From a virus, in the IMG/VR virus record IMGVR_UViG_3300043787_000063, positions 1-60,421 of that record: a DNA stretch of 60,421 nucleotides. One strand, 5' to 3'. Made by a program: the position numbers and the translations under genes. This document shows positions 44,325 through 51,896 of the stretch, in pieces (positions within the stretch are counted from its first letter, which is position 1; each line of letters starts with the position of its first letter). The notes under the pieces were generated by a model that was not told the origin of the DNA, searched no databases, and saw only the letters and a list, made by a program, of their open reading frames with translations.

Positions 44325-44419
44325 GCGCCTGTAGCTCAGTGGTCAACGGTTCCCAGTGGGGGCCAAAGAGCAGCGGTCTTGCACACCGCAGGTCGGGGGT
44401 TCGATTCCCTCCAGGCGCA
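44325..44419 (+). tRNA. tRNA-Ala (TGC) with expanded D-loop
   Basis: Acceptor GCGCCTG/CAGGCGC, D-stem GCTC/GAGC, anticodon stem GCGGT/ACCGC with loop CTTGCAC, and T-loop TTCGATT all fit. The D-loop is about 30 bases instead of 8-11. It contains an extra hairpin GGTTCCC-AGT-GGGGGCC (44348-44364). The tRNA may be non-functional or need processing. Confidence 0.75.
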
Positions 44420-44470
44420 TCTACTGGAGTATAGCGCAGACAATCGTGCGTTAACACCGACAGATGTCTG

Positions 44471-44710
44471 TTAGCGAACCTTCTGCGCTGGAATCCCCTC
44501 GAACAGCCGCCCTGCAGGTACCTGAAGCGCTTCGGCCAAGATCACGATGGTTGGGAAGCGTGGCGCTCGATTGGCCCGCTCCATCTTGCTGATGGCCGTC
44601 GTATGCAGCTTCGAGTGGTAGGAGAGGTCCTCCTGCGACCAGCCACGCTCAGCGCGGAGGGCCTTCAAGTTTGTAGCAAAGCGCTCAAGGGGGCTCACGC
44701 CCCAAAGCAT
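44471..44710 (-). CDS. XRE-family helix-turn-helix regulator
   Basis: 79 residues from the ATG at 44710 (a longer frame reaches 44749; a GTG at 44698 is also possible). FATNLKALRAERGWSQEDLS and then TTAISKMERANRAPRFPTI form a Cro/CI-type helix-turn-helix. GC-rich codons and the sequence type suggest bacterial, possibly actinobacterial, origin. It may regulate genes in the island. Confidence 0.75.
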   Translation of the reverse strand: MLWGVSPLERFATNLKALRAERGWSQEDLSYHSKLHTTAISKMERANRAPRFPTIVILAEALQVPAGRLFEGIPAQKVR

Positions 44711-44928
44711 CCGCCGCCTAACCCAAGAAGCCAAGAGACATATCGTCAAGTTTTGTGTATGCTACGCGCGTTCAATATGCAGGATGGATTCGTGCGGAAG
44801 ATCACAAACTACTATGCAGGAGGTACTTGTATGGGCACTACGCCAATAATCATTGGTGCGCTGATGCTGATTTTTGAGGGGCCTCCGGCCCTGCCTGCTG
44901 CTGTGGCGCTGGGGGTGATCTGGAGCTG

Positions 44929-45294
44929 ATGCGACTACGACCTCGTTGGCGCAAGATGACGTGGGTTGTGATTTTGTGGTGTGTCTTGATCCTTGCTTGG
45001 GCAATTGGTGGAGCAATCAGTGGCGCAAATCACAATGCTCAGACATGTACTCATTCAGCATTTTTGGGCACCAAGAGCTGCGAAGAAGCCAGTAATGCAG
45101 GAACAGGAATTGGTATAGCTCTGATCTTATTTATCGGATTCATTGGCTTCGTATTCTTTTCTTTGATTTGGTTTATGACTCGACCAAAGCAACGCGATTG
45201 TCCAGTTTGCGGAAATTCTGTTAAGAAGGGTATTACAACTTGCGCAAAGTGTAATCACGACTTTGCAAAAGCTGCTTATGCTGTAGAAGGTTAA
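44929..45294 (+). CDS. Membrane protein with C-terminal zinc ribbon, 121 aa
   Basis: Two transmembrane helices (about residues 11-29 and 60-83) and a zinc ribbon CPVCGNSVKKGITTCAKC (about 91-108). The type is seen in Gram-positive bacteria. It is rightward and overlaps the transposase tail-to-tail by 4 bases. It looks host-derived. Confidence 0.6.
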   Translation: MRLRPRWRKMTWVVILWCVLILAWAIGGAISGANHNAQTCTHSAFLGTKSCEEASNAGTGIGIALILFIGFIGFVFFSLIWFMTRPKQRDCPVCGNSVKKGITTCAKCNHDFAKAAYAVEG

Positions 45295-46394
45295 GCTTTA
45301 ATTAGTGCACAACTCAGCTTCGTCAAGATCGTGAGATCGACATGGAGCTTTACTTTTGCTATTCCTCTAACTCTAAGAGGGAGCATTGCCCACTGGTGCT
45401 TCAGTCGCCCGAATGCCCGCTCGACTGAGGCCCGACCTCGATACAGCTTCTTCCAACGATCAGTGGAACGTGGAATGAGTGTATGAAGTCGATCAGCCGA
45501 GACCCACTTAGATTTCGTGCCACATTCCCCTGTCGGACATCTCCACTTCGTTGCCTTGCGTTTGTAGTCGGCTCCGGCAAACTGCCACTCGCCATGCTCA
45601 CAGCACGGCACAGCATCCTTGCCGCGCTTCACCTCGGGCGTTTTCCGCAGAGGAATGACTGGCGCGATATTCCACTCAGAAAGGTCTTCGTAGACGCGAT
45701 TATTGTCGTACCCCTTATCGAGCGCACACGTCTCAGGATTGATTCCCTGCTGGTGTAGAACATCGAGCAGTGGAGCGACTGAGAGTGTTTCATGGGCTCG
45801 CGCAGTCTCCACCTGCCACGCAAGGGGAAGGTCTGTCTTAGAACAAACGGCCATGTGCAGCCGATATCCGTAGAAGCCTCCGCCCTTTCTCGTACTGACG
45901 GCGGAGCGGTGGCCCCAAGAGGCATCAGGATCGGAATACTTCTCTCGTTCTCTGCCACCCTTGCTCACGAACCGCTGCCCGTTGGCATAAGCAGGGATGT
46001 CAGATGCATCTATGGAAATATTCTTTCCAAACTCGGGATTCTTTTTATTAAGAGATGAAATAGTGTTTTTGATACTTTTTTCTAAAAGATGATCATTCTC
46101 TTTGAGCTTCTTTGTAAATCTATAACAAGCAAATACAGAAGGAATATCTCCATTTGGAGAAATAACTTTTGAAAGAGCTTCATGTTCATTTACTAAAGAA
46201 ACTATTTTAGTCCATGTGGAAATAGAATAAATAGTCTTGGCTAAAGCCATCCCAATCATGCTGCGAATGGGATAACCAGGGCGACCCGTCCAGCGGGTGT
46301 CGTCAAGGTCCGCAATGAGGACTTTGATCTGGGGCGAGTCGAGAAGTGAAGCAAGCTCGGAAACGGCCGAGCATGATAGCGTGTCTCGGGTCAT
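45291..46394 (-). CDS. DDE transposase, IS5/IS1182-like
   Basis: 367 residues. Catalytic sites are SIDASD (about 146), ALDKGYDNNRVYED (about 228) and the Glu in RGRASVERAFGRLK (about 325-335). The frame is complete. No terminal inverted repeats are visible, as the 3' end overlaps the neighbour and the 5' flank is a hairpin. The middle (about 46020-46260) is markedly AT-rich while both ends are GC-rich. Confidence 0.8.
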   Translation of the reverse strand: MTRDTLSCSAVSELASLLDSPQIKVLIADLDDTRWTGRPGYPIRSMIGMALAKTIYSISTWTKIVSLVNEHEALSKVISPNGDIPSVFACYRFTKKLKENDHLLEKSIKNTISSLNKKNPEFGKNISIDASDIPAYANGQRFVSKGGREREKYSDPDASWGHRSAVSTRKGGGFYGYRLHMAVCSKTDLPLAWQVETARAHETLSVAPLLDVLHQQGINPETCALDKGYDNNRVYEDLSEWNIAPVIPLRKTPEVKRGKDAVPCCEHGEWQFAGADYKRKATKWRCPTGECGTKSKWVSADRLHTLIPRSTDRWKKLYRGRASVERAFGRLKHQWAMLPLRVRGIAKVKLHVDLTILTKLSCALIKA

Positions 46395-46417
46395 TGGAGG
46401 TCAGATCTCCTGTGGCC

Positions 46418-46450
46418 TGACCCCCGGGCGTTGGCGCGTCGCGGGGGTCA
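46418..46450. terminator. GC-rich hairpin
   Basis: TGACCCCCG pairs with CGGGGGTCA (9 bp, 15-base loop), followed by TTTATATA on the right. It could terminate rightward transcription. Confidence 0.45.
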
Positions 46451-46514
46451 TTTATATAGTTCGAGGGAAGCTATCAGGAGCTTCGGACGGAACTTTCTGG
46501 CCGATAGAATAAGC

Positions 46515-46550
46515 GAGCCCCGACCGGAGGATCAGTCCGAATCGGGGCTC
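46515..46550 (+). repeat. Hairpin immediately before a tRNA-like gene
   Basis: GAGCCCCGA/TCGGGGCTC (9 bp, 18-base loop), ending one base before the tRNA-like sequence. This parallels the hairpin before tRNA-Ala. Confidence 0.5.
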
Positions 46551-46551
46551 A

Positions 46552-46625
46552 GCAGCGGTAGCTCAGTTGGTAGAGCGGGGTCCGTGGAAAGGCTCGCGTC
46601 GCAGGTTCGAGTCCTGCCCGCTGCA
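46552..46625 (+). tRNA. tRNA-like gene with eight-base anticodon loop
   Basis: Acceptor GCAGCGG/CCGCTGC, D-stem GCTC/GAGC, T-stem GCAGG/CCTGC with TTCGAGT. The anticodon stem GGGTC/GGCTC encloses CGTGGAAA, eight bases. If U33 is at 46585 the anticodon would be GGA (Ser), but the variable arm is short, unlike serine tRNAs. Identity uncertain. Confidence 0.5.
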
Positions 46626-47134
46626 AGTATTTCTACTGGAGTTGTAGCACAGCCACATTAGATTATTTGTGCTGATTGCTACTAGTGTTGGGTGGCCTGC
46701 CTTCTTAGTTAGCGCTCGCTAAGTTGTTTCGTTGGTGGTTTCTGCGGCTATCCTCTTGATTGTCTTCCAGGGCATAGGCCAGGAGACTGGAGCCGACGGC
46801 AGTCCCTCCAGGGTCTTGATCTAGCCGGATCTCCCTGGAGGGACACTCCTTAGCTCCTCGCTTCGCTCGGAGTTTCGTCGTTCCTGGTTGGTTATCATGG
46901 GCGCGCCAGCTCCTGATTCACGAGGTTGCCTACGAGACATATGCGGGAAGCTCGCCCGGCCTGACCACACCGCGCTCCCCTCGCCTCGCTGACCGGCGCG
47001 CCCCGAACTCGCCACTGGGGGCGTTGTACGTTAAGTTTGTGCTCATTGTCACGATCTAGTTTCGTAGGCACTTTCGTAGATCCCTCAGTAGGGCATCTCA
47101 AAATCCCTGAGATGCTCGACAAGGGAGCTAGAAA
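46626..47134. other. Non-coding GC-rich stretch of the island
   Basis: No convincing gene. It holds hairpin element copy 2 (46769-46844) and the inverted repeat GCATCTCA/TGAGATGC (about 47091-47114). Frames on the minus strand (46821-47185) have no protein-like sequence. Confidence 0.45.
46769..46844 (+). repeat. Conserved hairpin element, copy 2
   Basis: AGGGCATAGGCCAGGAGACT, then GGAGCCGACG, then a perfect 12-bp stem GTCCCTCCAGGG/CCCTGGAGGGAC with a 19-base loop. Same order as copies 1 and 3. Confidence 0.6.
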
Positions 47135-47230
47135 ATGCCAGGAGTTGATCGTCGCCCCACTCTTGCCGTTCCTCTGGGACGACATGCGCTAGGCCCAGAT
47201 CAGGCGCAGGGGAAGAACCCGGAAGTTTAA
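47135..47230 (+). CDS. Possible 31-residue Pro/Arg-rich peptide
   Basis: AAGGGAG lies 8 bases before the ATG. GC-rich frame with Pro, Arg and Gly. No family, short, so low confidence. Confidence 0.3.
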   Translation: MPGVDRRPTLAVPLGRHALGPDQAQGKNPEV

Positions 47231-47270
47231 ATGATCGAATCATGGTTGGTATGCTTGCAGCCTTCCTAAC

Positions 47271-47340
47271 AGGGCACAGGCCGGGAAGTGGAGCCGACGC
47301 TCCCCTGGCCTGGGGGCTGCCATTCCTTGGGCCAGGGGAG
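47271..47340 (+). repeat. Conserved hairpin element, copy 3
   Basis: AGGGCACAGGCCGGGAAGTG, then GAGCCGACG, then a perfect 11-bp stem CTCCCCTGGCC/GGCCAGGGGAG with a 19-base loop. GGCTTTCT follows, which makes this copy most like a terminator. It sits at the convergence of rightward and leftward genes. Confidence 0.6.
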
Positions 47341-47354
47341 GGCTTTCTATTGAC

Positions 47355-47525
47355 TTAGTTAGTGCCGGAAATAATTTTAGCTTTAACCTTGTTTCCTGGA
47401 GTACTGTGTCTTTCAGTACATTTTAATAAAGCACTATCTGCTTGATCTTTAGTATAAACAGTTGTATATATTATTGAAGTATAATTCTTTTCATATACAA
47501 CTAATAATTGCTCGTTAGTAGGCAT
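47355..47525 (-). CDS. Hypothetical protein, 56 aa
   Basis: First gene of the leftward block at its 3' end. AT-rich codons again, unlike the island. No motif is recognised. Confidence 0.45.
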   Translation of the reverse strand: MPTNEQLLVVYEKNYTSIIYTTVYTKDQADSALLKCTERHSTPGNKVKAKIISGTN

Positions 47526-47610
47526 CTAATAATATTTCCTTTTTCTAAATAAAAGTCCCTACACTCCCGCAGAACTTCACTTGACCATTAGGCAAATATA
47601 TCAGATTGGA

Positions 47611-48144
47611 TCAGCCTTCGTTAGGATTAACCGGAGTAGGAGTTTCTGCTGAAACCGGAGGAGCTTCACTCGGCGGCGTTTCTGCCGGCGGCGTAGCAGG
47701 CGCTGCAGGCGCTGGTACGAGTCCCTTAGCTTTTTCTACAATAGGAGCAAGGGATTCCTGCACTTTTTGAATTGCGGCCAATTCAGAATTTTTTGCTGTT
47801 AATTCTGCTGTATCTGCGCCAACCTTTGCAATATTATTGTTTAGTTCAGTTTCCTTTGTAGCGAGAGAAGTCTGAAGAGAAGTAATCTCAGTTGCAAGCT
47901 GAGGCACAACTTCGGCCAAAGTAGTCTCCTCAACTCCAAGCTGTTCTGCTAATGTAGCCATTTTTGTAAACCTTTCGATTAGTATTTCTTCTAGTTTTTC
48001 TAGTCTATTTTGTATATTTAAAAATGATTTAGTTTCTAAATTAAAAGAACTTAATTCTCTTTGAAATAATAAATTAAATTGCCTTTCAACATAAAATTGA
48101 AATTCTTCTCCTGGATGTCTATATACATCTCCTGAATCACTCAT
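47611..48144 (-). CDS. Coiled-coil protein with Pro/Ala tail, 177 aa
   Basis: A long helical coiled coil (about residues 20-135) followed by a Pro/Ala/Glu-rich tail. It overlaps the next gene by 4 bases. Possibly a scaffold or structural accessory. The C-terminal 40 residues are GC-rich. Confidence 0.5.
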   Translation of the reverse strand: MSDSGDVYRHPGEEFQFYVERQFNLLFQRELSSFNLETKSFLNIQNRLEKLEEILIERFTKMATLAEQLGVEETTLAEVVPQLATEITSLQTSLATKETELNNNIAKVGADTAELTAKNSELAAIQKVQESLAPIVEKAKGLVPAPAAPATPPAETPPSEAPPVSAETPTPVNPNEG

Positions 48145-48881
48145 TTTGTACCATGTATTCTGGGTAATCTACTTGCCCATTTAGGTAATTTATCTATTTT
48201 CTCTCCTAACACTTGATGCCATTCTTGTCCTGGTTCTTTAACTGATATATATCCTGTCTTAAAGATTTCAAAAGGATTGTTTATATATTTCACATATGAA
48301 GGAGGAACTGTGTCAAAATAGTATTTATTGTTTTGGCATAATTCTTCTCTAATTTGAGGTAATCCAAACCATTTAGGATAGACAAAATTGGCTACTCTTT
48401 GTTTATTAATTATTCCAATCTCATATGGACATTCTTGAAGAGGATCTGCAATCTCTACAATATATTCTTTTCTTTCATGCTCTACTGTTCTCATTACACT
48501 TTCTTTAGAAACAAACGGGTTTACTACCATCTCTCCCAACTCATGAGTTAATACTTCTGTAATTGATGAATCCTCTTCTCTTATCTCTTTTATGGGGACA
48601 TAACTAACCGGAATCTTTCCCTCATCTTCGTCTTCATGGTATCCTAAAGCTCCTTCTAAGGATATATTATCAAGAAGAATTAAATTATAGGCTCCTTTAG
48701 GAAATTTTTCTCCCCTATTTAATAATTTAACTTCAACAGGATTTTTCACATATCCATGCTCAACCCAAGGAGAGTTATTTATATCTTTTGAGTATAACTG
48801 AGCTGTTGTTATAAGAGTTTTTAGTTCAGATGGAGATAATACTCCAGATGTCGTCTGGTCCTCAATCACTACAAGTTGCAT
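48141..48881 (-). CDS. Zincin-like phage protein with HELGE motif
   Basis: 246 residues. The centre has VLTHELGEMVVNPF (about residue 110-123), like a family of phage and plasmid proteins with a HExxE-type metal motif. The classical third ligand is not clear. The rest is beta/alpha mixed. A virion-associated protease is possible, but unproven. Confidence 0.5.
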   Translation of the reverse strand: MQLVVIEDQTTSGVLSPSELKTLITTAQLYSKDINNSPWVEHGYVKNPVEVKLLNRGEKFPKGAYNLILLDNISLEGALGYHEDEDEGKIPVSYVPIKEIREEDSSITEVLTHELGEMVVNPFVSKESVMRTVEHERKEYIVEIADPLQECPYEIGIINKQRVANFVYPKWFGLPQIREELCQNNKYYFDTVPPSYVKYINNPFEIFKTGYISVKEPGQEWHQVLGEKIDKLPKWASRLPRIHGTK

Positions 48882-49015
48882 ATTATCCCTTCCTTTAATG
48901 CGAGACTTATCCGATACTTTGTCTCAACGAAATTGGCGCAAAGAGTAGGAAGATATAGGAAGAACCTACTTATCAGACCAAATGTTTTGTCAAGGTCCTA
49001 CTATTTCTTCCATTT

Positions 49016-49240
49016 TTATTCTCCTTCAAATACCCATTCTACTTGTTCTAAATTTACTAAACATTTACCACCTATTTTTCCTTTTTCGCGTGGATTTGCT
49101 GTACATTCTAAAAAGCTTCCTTTTGATTCTCTAGCTTCTTTAGCTTTTTCTGACCATTGAACTAAAGTTTCTGGGTAGCTTAAATATTTATGTTCAACAT
49201 CTCCTGGAGAGCCATAAGAGGCAGTAAATACTATTAACAA
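49016..49240 (-). CDS. Small protein, paralogue of the next gene, 74 aa
   Basis: It starts LIVFTASYGSPGDVEHKY, which resembles the start of the protein encoded at 49242-49511 (LILRYKTIAAPGNVERTY). Both share later W/Y and KAKEA-type helices. Together they may be a two-gene virion or regulator family. Unknown function. Confidence 0.55.
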   Translation of the reverse strand: MLIVFTASYGSPGDVEHKYLSYPETLVQWSEKAKEARESKGSFLECTANPREKGKIGGKCLVNLEQVEWVFEGE

Positions 49241-49241
49241 T

Positions 49242-49511
49242 TTAGTATTCCTCTACATTGCTAATATCATTAACATTAGCAAGATATTTCTGAGCAGAGC
49301 TACCGCTTATATTAGTCCCACCACTGGGGCTAGGAGTTTCTGCTGCTAATTCAAATTCAAGGAAACCAGCTTCTTCGTGTACAGCAGTTTTTGCTTTAGT
49401 AAGGTAATTTGCCAAAGTAGCTGGTTCTCCATTAACTTTAGTTGCATAAGTTCTTTCAACATTTCCTGGTGCAGCAATCGTTTTGTAACGCAAAATTAAT
49501 CTGTTTGCCAT
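49242..49511 (-). CDS. Small paralogous protein, 89 aa
   Basis: GGGAGAAAATAAA precedes the ATG. It is beta/alpha with a disordered Ser/Gly loop, and paralogous to 49016-49240. Unknown. Confidence 0.55.
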   Translation of the reverse strand: MANRLILRYKTIAAPGNVERTYATKVNGEPATLANYLTKAKTAVHEEAGFLEFELAAETPSPSGGTNISGSSAQKYLANVNDISNVEEY

Positions 49512-49549
49512 TTTATTTTCTCCCTATAGGGTTTGTTCTGAGATCTCAT

Positions 49550-49574
49550 CCCACGCGGATCTCGGCCGCGTGGG
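49550..49574. terminator. Perfect GC-rich hairpin
   Basis: CCCACGCGG/CCGCGTGGG, 9 bp with a 7-base loop. It lies between two leftward genes. No T-run on either side. Confidence 0.45.
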
Positions 49575-49617
49575 TAGCGCTAGAGGGAGTATGGCAGGTT
49601 TGCCTGGGAAAAGGAGG

Positions 49618-49845
49618 CTATTGCGCCAAATTTCTGCGCGGATGAAGTTCTTTGATACTATTTTTATAGTATTCTAATATAGACTTATTCCTATTTAAAT
49701 TTCTTTCACTTAATATTATTTGTTTCTTCATAAATTTTATCATATCTCGATCTACCTGGATTATACGAAGTCTTTCTTTCCTATATAATTCATCATCAGG
49801 ATAAATCTTTTTAAGTTGCTTTTCTCTTTTAGATTCTTTAGTCAT
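49618..49845 (-). CDS. Basic helical protein, 75 aa
   Basis: The ATG at 49845 gives a charged helical protein (MTKESKREKQLKK...). A longer frame to 49884 overlaps lysS. It ends in the GC motif NLAQ. Possibly a small DNA- or RNA-binding protein. Confidence 0.5.
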   Translation of the reverse strand: MTKESKREKQLKKIYPDDELYRKERLRIIQVDRDMIKFMKKQIILSERNLNRNKSILEYYKNSIKELHPRRNLAQ

Positions 49846-49864
49846 CGGCAGAAATTTGGCGCAA
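49621..49864. repeat. Inverted pair of the GC-clamped motif
   Basis: TTGCGCCAAATTTCTGC at 49621-49637 recurs inverted at 49848-49864 (GCAGAAATTTGGCGCAA), enclosing the small helical gene. The two 17-base copies are identical. Confidence 0.6.
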
Positions 49865-51244
49865 GGTAGGAAACATAATAACATTTCTTATATTAGTCTT
49901 ACCAGTTAACAACATTATTAATCTATCTATACCAATTCCTACACCAGACCAAGGTAACGCTCCCATTTCTAGTGCTTCTATATAGTTTTTATCATAGGGG
50001 TCATATTCCTGTCTATCAGATATAGAACCTTCAGATAAAGAATGAATTTGTTTTTCATCAAAAGATTTTGCATTATTTTCTGATTCCTTTAGGCGCTTTT
50101 CCTGCTCATGAGGATCATTTAAATCGCTAGCTCCAGAAGCAATCTCTATGTCATTTATATATAGCTCCCATGCTTCTGCATATTCTATTTTACTTGGAAT
50201 AACATTTCCACCTATGCCGGTTTGTTTTTGTAATTCTTTTTGACGTTTCTTAAGATTGTCAATTGACTTTGAAATAATCTTTCTACTTAGCGGCCAATCG
50301 GAAGATAATAAATCACGATCAAACTTTAGTTTATTTCTGTGTGTAAACCACCCTGGAATAAATCTCTCTTCTAAATATCTTATTAAGTTAACGGTGAATG
50401 ATAACATATCATTAGAAGTACTACAAGACTCGAATATCTCTAAGTTAGTAAACTCGGGATTATGTTCTGGAGAAATTCCCTCATTACGAAAGCATCTACT
50501 AAAGCTGTAAACTCTGTCAAATCCTCCAACCAAAGCTCTCTTGAGATATAACTCTGATGAGATTGATAAGAAAAAGTCTTGGCCCAAGGAATTGTGCCTG
50601 GTTTCAAACGGCCTTGCAGTAGCACCGCCATATATCGGCTGGAGTACGGGACATTCAATCTCAACGAAGTCTTTTTCATTTAAATACTTCCTTATCTCAA
50701 ATATTATTTCTGCTCTGGTCTTAAACAGCGCACGAGAATCGGCGGAGGAAAGTAAATCTCTCTCCCGATGACGGTACTTCTCCTCTGGATTTTGTAGACC
50801 ATGATGCTTATCTGGTGGCTCAATTAAACACTTAGCTAATAAGGTCCAATCAGAAATCTTAAATAATGGTTCTCCGCGCGGATTTTGCGCCAAAGTTCCT
50901 TCTACTCCAATTATATCTCCTAGATCACATTCTAATATTCTATTCCATCTATTCTCATCTGTAAAGGTGTTTCTGTCATCATCTGGTCTTTTAGCATGTA
51001 ACTGAATTTCTCCAGTAGAATCCATTAAATTGAAAAATATATTTTGTCCGTGATTTCTACACGACATAATGCGACCGGCAATTTTGAAAGATTTTTCGGT
51101 TAATGGACTATTTAACTCTTTTCTAAGTTTTGGAGCAAAATTAGTCAATACCTTTTTTATTGAAATTCGGCCCGGAAAATCTCTCGGATAGACTTCTATA
51201 TTTGACTCTCTTAATTTTTCAAGCTTTTCAAGTCTAGAATTCAT
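49838..51244 (-). CDS. lysS: Lysyl-tRNA synthetase, class II
   Basis: 468 residues. An N-terminal OB anticodon-binding domain (AGRIMSCRNHGQNIFFNLMD) is followed by the catalytic core with motif 1, motif 2 (FRNEGISPEHNPEFTNLEIFE) and motif 3 (GVGIGIDRLIMLL, near 440). It charges tRNA-Lys. It is slightly shorter than bacterial LysS (about 500), with the middle part after motif 2 reorganised. Phage-encoded aminoacyl-tRNA synthetases are rare. No tRNA-Lys is seen in the window. Confidence 0.92.
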   Translation of the reverse strand: MNSRLEKLEKLRESNIEVYPRDFPGRISIKKVLTNFAPKLRKELNSPLTEKSFKIAGRIMSCRNHGQNIFFNLMDSTGEIQLHAKRPDDDRNTFTDENRWNRILECDLGDIIGVEGTLAQNPRGEPLFKISDWTLLAKCLIEPPDKHHGLQNPEEKYRHRERDLLSSADSRALFKTRAEIIFEIRKYLNEKDFVEIECPVLQPIYGGATARPFETRHNSLGQDFFLSISSELYLKRALVGGFDRVYSFSRCFRNEGISPEHNPEFTNLEIFESCSTSNDMLSFTVNLIRYLEERFIPGWFTHRNKLKFDRDLLSSDWPLSRKIISKSIDNLKKRQKELQKQTGIGGNVIPSKIEYAEAWELYINDIEIASGASDLNDPHEQEKRLKESENNAKSFDEKQIHSLSEGSISDRQEYDPYDKNYIEALEMGALPWSGVGIGIDRLIMLLTGKTNIRNVIMFPTLRQISADD

Positions 51245-51517
51245 TTATATATTGCCCATTTCTCCATAATTTTGTATAGCGGCAACTAACTCATCATCTG
51301 TCATTGTATAGAAATACTCTTTATTATATTCATTTTCTATTACTCGGCGCAAAAGTTGGCCAAGAGTAAGATTAGGATTCTCTATCCATAATCCTCTTAA
51401 TTCATATAAAATAAGACCAATTCGTAATGGATCGCTAGGATTTTCTGATATTTCTTTTGGTGAAATCATATTGCCATATTTACAATCTGGTTTTGAAAGT
51501 TTTATCCTGTTAGCCAC
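51245..51517 (-). CDS. Conserved small phage protein, 90 aa
   Basis: The GTG at 51517 overlaps the HNH-like gene; an ATG at 51469 is an alternative start (74 aa). A segment LYELRGLWIENPNLTLGQLLRRV is like a conserved small phage protein family of unknown function. Confidence 0.5.
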   Translation of the reverse strand: MANRIKLSKPDCKYGNMISPKEISENPSDPLRIGLILYELRGLWIENPNLTLGQLLRRVIENEYNKEYFYTMTDDELVAAIQNYGEMGNI

Positions 51518-51789
51518 GGATATCCACGCTTTCCTAAATAAAGATGGTCTGGTTTTACGCAGGCAGAAACGGCGCACGATTGTTTTACTAGAAATCCTTT
51601 TGGTACATAACCTTTTCCTGCTAGTTCCCATGCTACTACTGGGGCAGATAAACTTTTATTTCCTGCGCGAAATCTTCCTCTGCCAGTACCTTTATCGATT
51701 GTTCCAGTCCAATAAAAGCATCTCTGAGTTTTTTGAATATAAGATTCAAATTTCTCTCTATATTTTTCTAATTCTTCAAGTTTAGTCAT
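51502..51789 (-). CDS. Degenerate HNH-like protein, 95 aa
   Basis: It resembles HNH_3 domains (CFYWTGT...GRFRAGN...VAWELAGK), then KQSCAVSACVKPDHLYL where the first catalytic His is replaced. It is probably catalytically impaired, or only DNA-binding. Confidence 0.6.
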   Translation of the reverse strand: MTKLEELEKYREKFESYIQKTQRCFYWTGTIDKGTGRGRFRAGNKSLSAPVVAWELAGKGYVPKGFLVKQSCAVSACVKPDHLYLGKRGYPWLTG

Positions 51790-51896
51790 TTATAATTAAA
51801 TTTCTTGTCTATGAATTATTTTCTCGGTGGGAACATCGCGCGGATAGTATAATGTAGAAATATAATAATAAGTATAAAAGCAGATATAAGAATCAT
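51790..51896. other. Short intergenic region
   Basis: About 100 bases, AT-rich. No gene is seen. Confidence 0.4.

Noticed and set aside
44603-44929. 108-residue rightward frame across the XRE gene
   Set aside because: Antisense over a clear helix-turn-helix gene; no supporting start signal.
45483-46058. Rightward frames across the transposase
   Set aside because: Antisense to a clear DDE transposase.
46821-47185. Leftward 64- and 96-residue frames in the island
   Set aside because: Low protein-likeness, no ribosome-binding site, and overlap with a hairpin-rich region.
48965-48993. Leftward TTGACA as a promoter for the zincin-like gene
   Set aside because: The -35 is perfect but no -10 lies at 16-18 bases; the nearest is 13-15 bases away.
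49505-49545. T7-promoter-like TATAGGGAGA on the minus strand
   Set aside because: Only ten bases match, and no T7-type RNA polymerase gene is seen in the window. Likely chance, with the GGGAG acting as a ribosome-binding site.
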